Part shown: in pieces, positions 63,199 through 64,000 of the stretch
Numbering within the stretch: position 1 is the stretch's first letter
Layout: each line of letters starts with the position of its first letter
NCBI GenBank assembly: GCA_902802305.1
Contig: CADCLG010000011.1
Location: 51,218 to 115,217 of the forward strand
Direction of reading: 5' to 3'
Source: an uncultured Spirochaetaceae bacterium
GTDB taxonomy: Bacteria > Spirochaetota > Spirochaetia > Treponematales > Treponemataceae
Length of the DNA stretch: 64,000 bases
Position numbers and translations under genes: made by a program
The notes under the pieces: generated by a model
What the model saw: the letters and a program-made list of their open reading frames with translations, nothing else
Database searches by the model: none
Told to the model about the DNA's origin: nothing

Positions 63199-64000
63199 AC
63201 TGTCTAGACCTTCTTTCCACTCCATCTACATAATACACATCACGGATTTTCTTATCATTTTCGTAATATGATGTAACAGAATAATTTCTTTCAAAATAAA
63301 CTGACGTTGAATAAGAGTTCTCGCCACTATAAATGGTCTGAATTTTCAAATCCCCATCCTCATAATATTCATATTTTAAAAGATTTTCTTTTCCATCTTT
63401 ATCTGTGTCTCTTTTATACTCATAAACTTCTTTTTTTGTAATTGATTTTATGATTTTTTCCCCGTCAAATTGATTTTCAAGTTTTTCTTCACTTATAAGC
63501 CTTTTATTTTTGTCATAGGTCCAGCTTGTACTTGAATTTAGAAGTTTATTTTCCTTATCAAGAATATAATTTTCAGCTTTAATTAAATTCCCTGCCTGGT
63601 CGTATTCGAGAACAGCACTTTTTTGATCAGAAATACTTTCTCTTTTTATAATATTTCCTGTTTTTTCATCATACAAATAGCTTTCTGAACTATCAATTTT
63701 TGAATTCTGTATGTCCGTAATTGTCCAGACTTCTTTTTTTACAAGTCTGCAGAAATTATCGTAAAAATATCTAACAGCCTTTTTTTCAAAGAAATGAACC
63801 ATTACGGAATTCTTTTTATTTGAAAGAGGAAGAAAAATTTCTGAATTATATTCCATGATTTTCAGACGATTTTTTGCATCAAGGATTCGACTTTCTACCG
63901 GAGCAACTTCAGGAATCTTGTCAGAGCCAGCTGCTTCATCACTACCATCAACTTCACTGTTTTTATCTGTCTCAGCAGTTTCCTCTGCTCCTTCAGAAGC
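63191..64000 (-). CDS. Protein with repeated YD-like strands, N-terminus beyond window (partial)
   Basis: The frame is open to the right edge: 48 more codons precede the internal ATG at 63856, so the gene is cut by the window and likely begins further upstream. The visible part starts with a low-complexity acidic linker (EETAETDKNSEVDGSDEAAGSD) and then shows repeated strands such as YLYDEKTGNIIKRES, LEYDQAGNLIKAEN, TWTYDKNKR-type units, and YYEDGDLKIQTIYSG. These are reminiscent of MORN-like or YD/RHS-type repeats in surface proteins. Function is unknown. It precedes and overlaps the Lol permease start, so it may be part of that operon. Confidence 0.6.
   Translation of the reverse strand, partial: ASEGAEETAETDKNSEVDGSDEAAGSDKIPEVAPVESRILDAKNRLKIMEYNSEIFLPLSNKKNSVMVHFFEKKAVRYFYDNFCRLVKKEVWTITDIQNSKIDSSESYLYDEKTGNIIKRESISDQKSAVLEYDQAGNLIKAENYILDKENKLLNSSTSWTYDKNKRLISEEKLENQFDGEKIIKSITKKEVYEYKRDTDKDGKENLLKYEYYEDGDLKIQTIYSGENSYSTSVYFERNYSVTSYYENDKKIRDVYYVDGVERRSRQYE

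Noticed and set aside
1..64000. CRISPR arrays, tRNA/rRNA genes, insertion sequences, phage genes
   Set aside because: Intergenic spaces are short and I saw no array of spaced repeats, no tRNA cloverleaf ending in CCA, no transposase or integrase motifs, and no marked composition island beyond the elements listed.

Overview
The window is a dense, AT-rich bacterial chromosome segment that looks like a host-associated Treponema or a close spirochaete relative. This rests on family-level features rather than a database match. They include a ~900-residue GreA with a long TPR-like N-terminal extension, a PUR-domain (BpuR-type) nucleic-acid-binding protein, cmk directly followed in frame by rpsA, many relaxed-lipobox lipoproteins and exported TPR proteins, and a BamA/TamB/Skp/Lol outer-membrane assembly set. 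No rRNA, tRNA, CRISPR array, insertion sequence or prophage is visible. Almost everything is core chromosome.

Layout. 1-0.9 kb: the tail of a LytTR response regulator and its GHKL sensor kinase. 1-4.8 kb (minus): argG with an unusual periodic upstream repeat, a lipoprotein, a membrane TPR protein and a degenerate NtrC-type regulator. 4.9-15.4 kb (minus): rpsA, cmk, rluB, scpB, scpA, folK, recA, three exported or membrane-anchored envelope proteins, and rpe. 15.6-24.3 kb (plus): a TPR protein, giant greA, a decayed MATE transporter tail, plsC and two alpha-D-phosphohexomutases. 24.3-44.5 kb (minus): gpmI, a LysM/degenerate-M23 protein, an HD hydrolase, a helical unknown, recN, nadK, a DegT-fold protein, cheW, comF, mutS, skp, bamA and tamB. 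44.6-52.7 kb (plus): tmk, an exported unknown, a DHQ-synthase-like pseudoenzyme, a cysteine desulfurase, a large anchored propeller/FG-GAP protein, a TPR lipoprotein and the PUR protein. 52.7-64 kb (minus): rnhB, an exported beta-helix protein, a phosphoribosyltransferase, an orphan solute-binding protein, clpC-like ATPase, and a LolCDE-type exporter preceded by a protein cut by the window edge.

Functional themes are envelope biogenesis (tamB-bamA-skp, Lol exporter, many lipoproteins), DNA maintenance (recA, recN, mutS, rnhB, scpAB), and sugar-phosphate and nucleotide metabolism (rpe, two hexomutases, gpmI, tmk, cmk, nadK).

I see no obvious new defence or mobile system. The most interesting signals are: (i) at least five transcription-unit-first genes (rpe, plsC, a hexomutase, tmk, the propeller protein) that lack a Shine-Dalgarno and have a sigma-70-like -10 box ending only 6-8 nt before ATG, suggesting leaderless mRNAs; (ii) five pentamers at 10-11 bp spacing overlapping the argG promoter; (iii) four proteins of catalytic families that have lost their catalytic residues (NtrC-type ATPase, DHQ synthase, DegT aminotransferase, M23 peptidase); and (iv) cmk and rpsA in one frame separated by a single stop codon.
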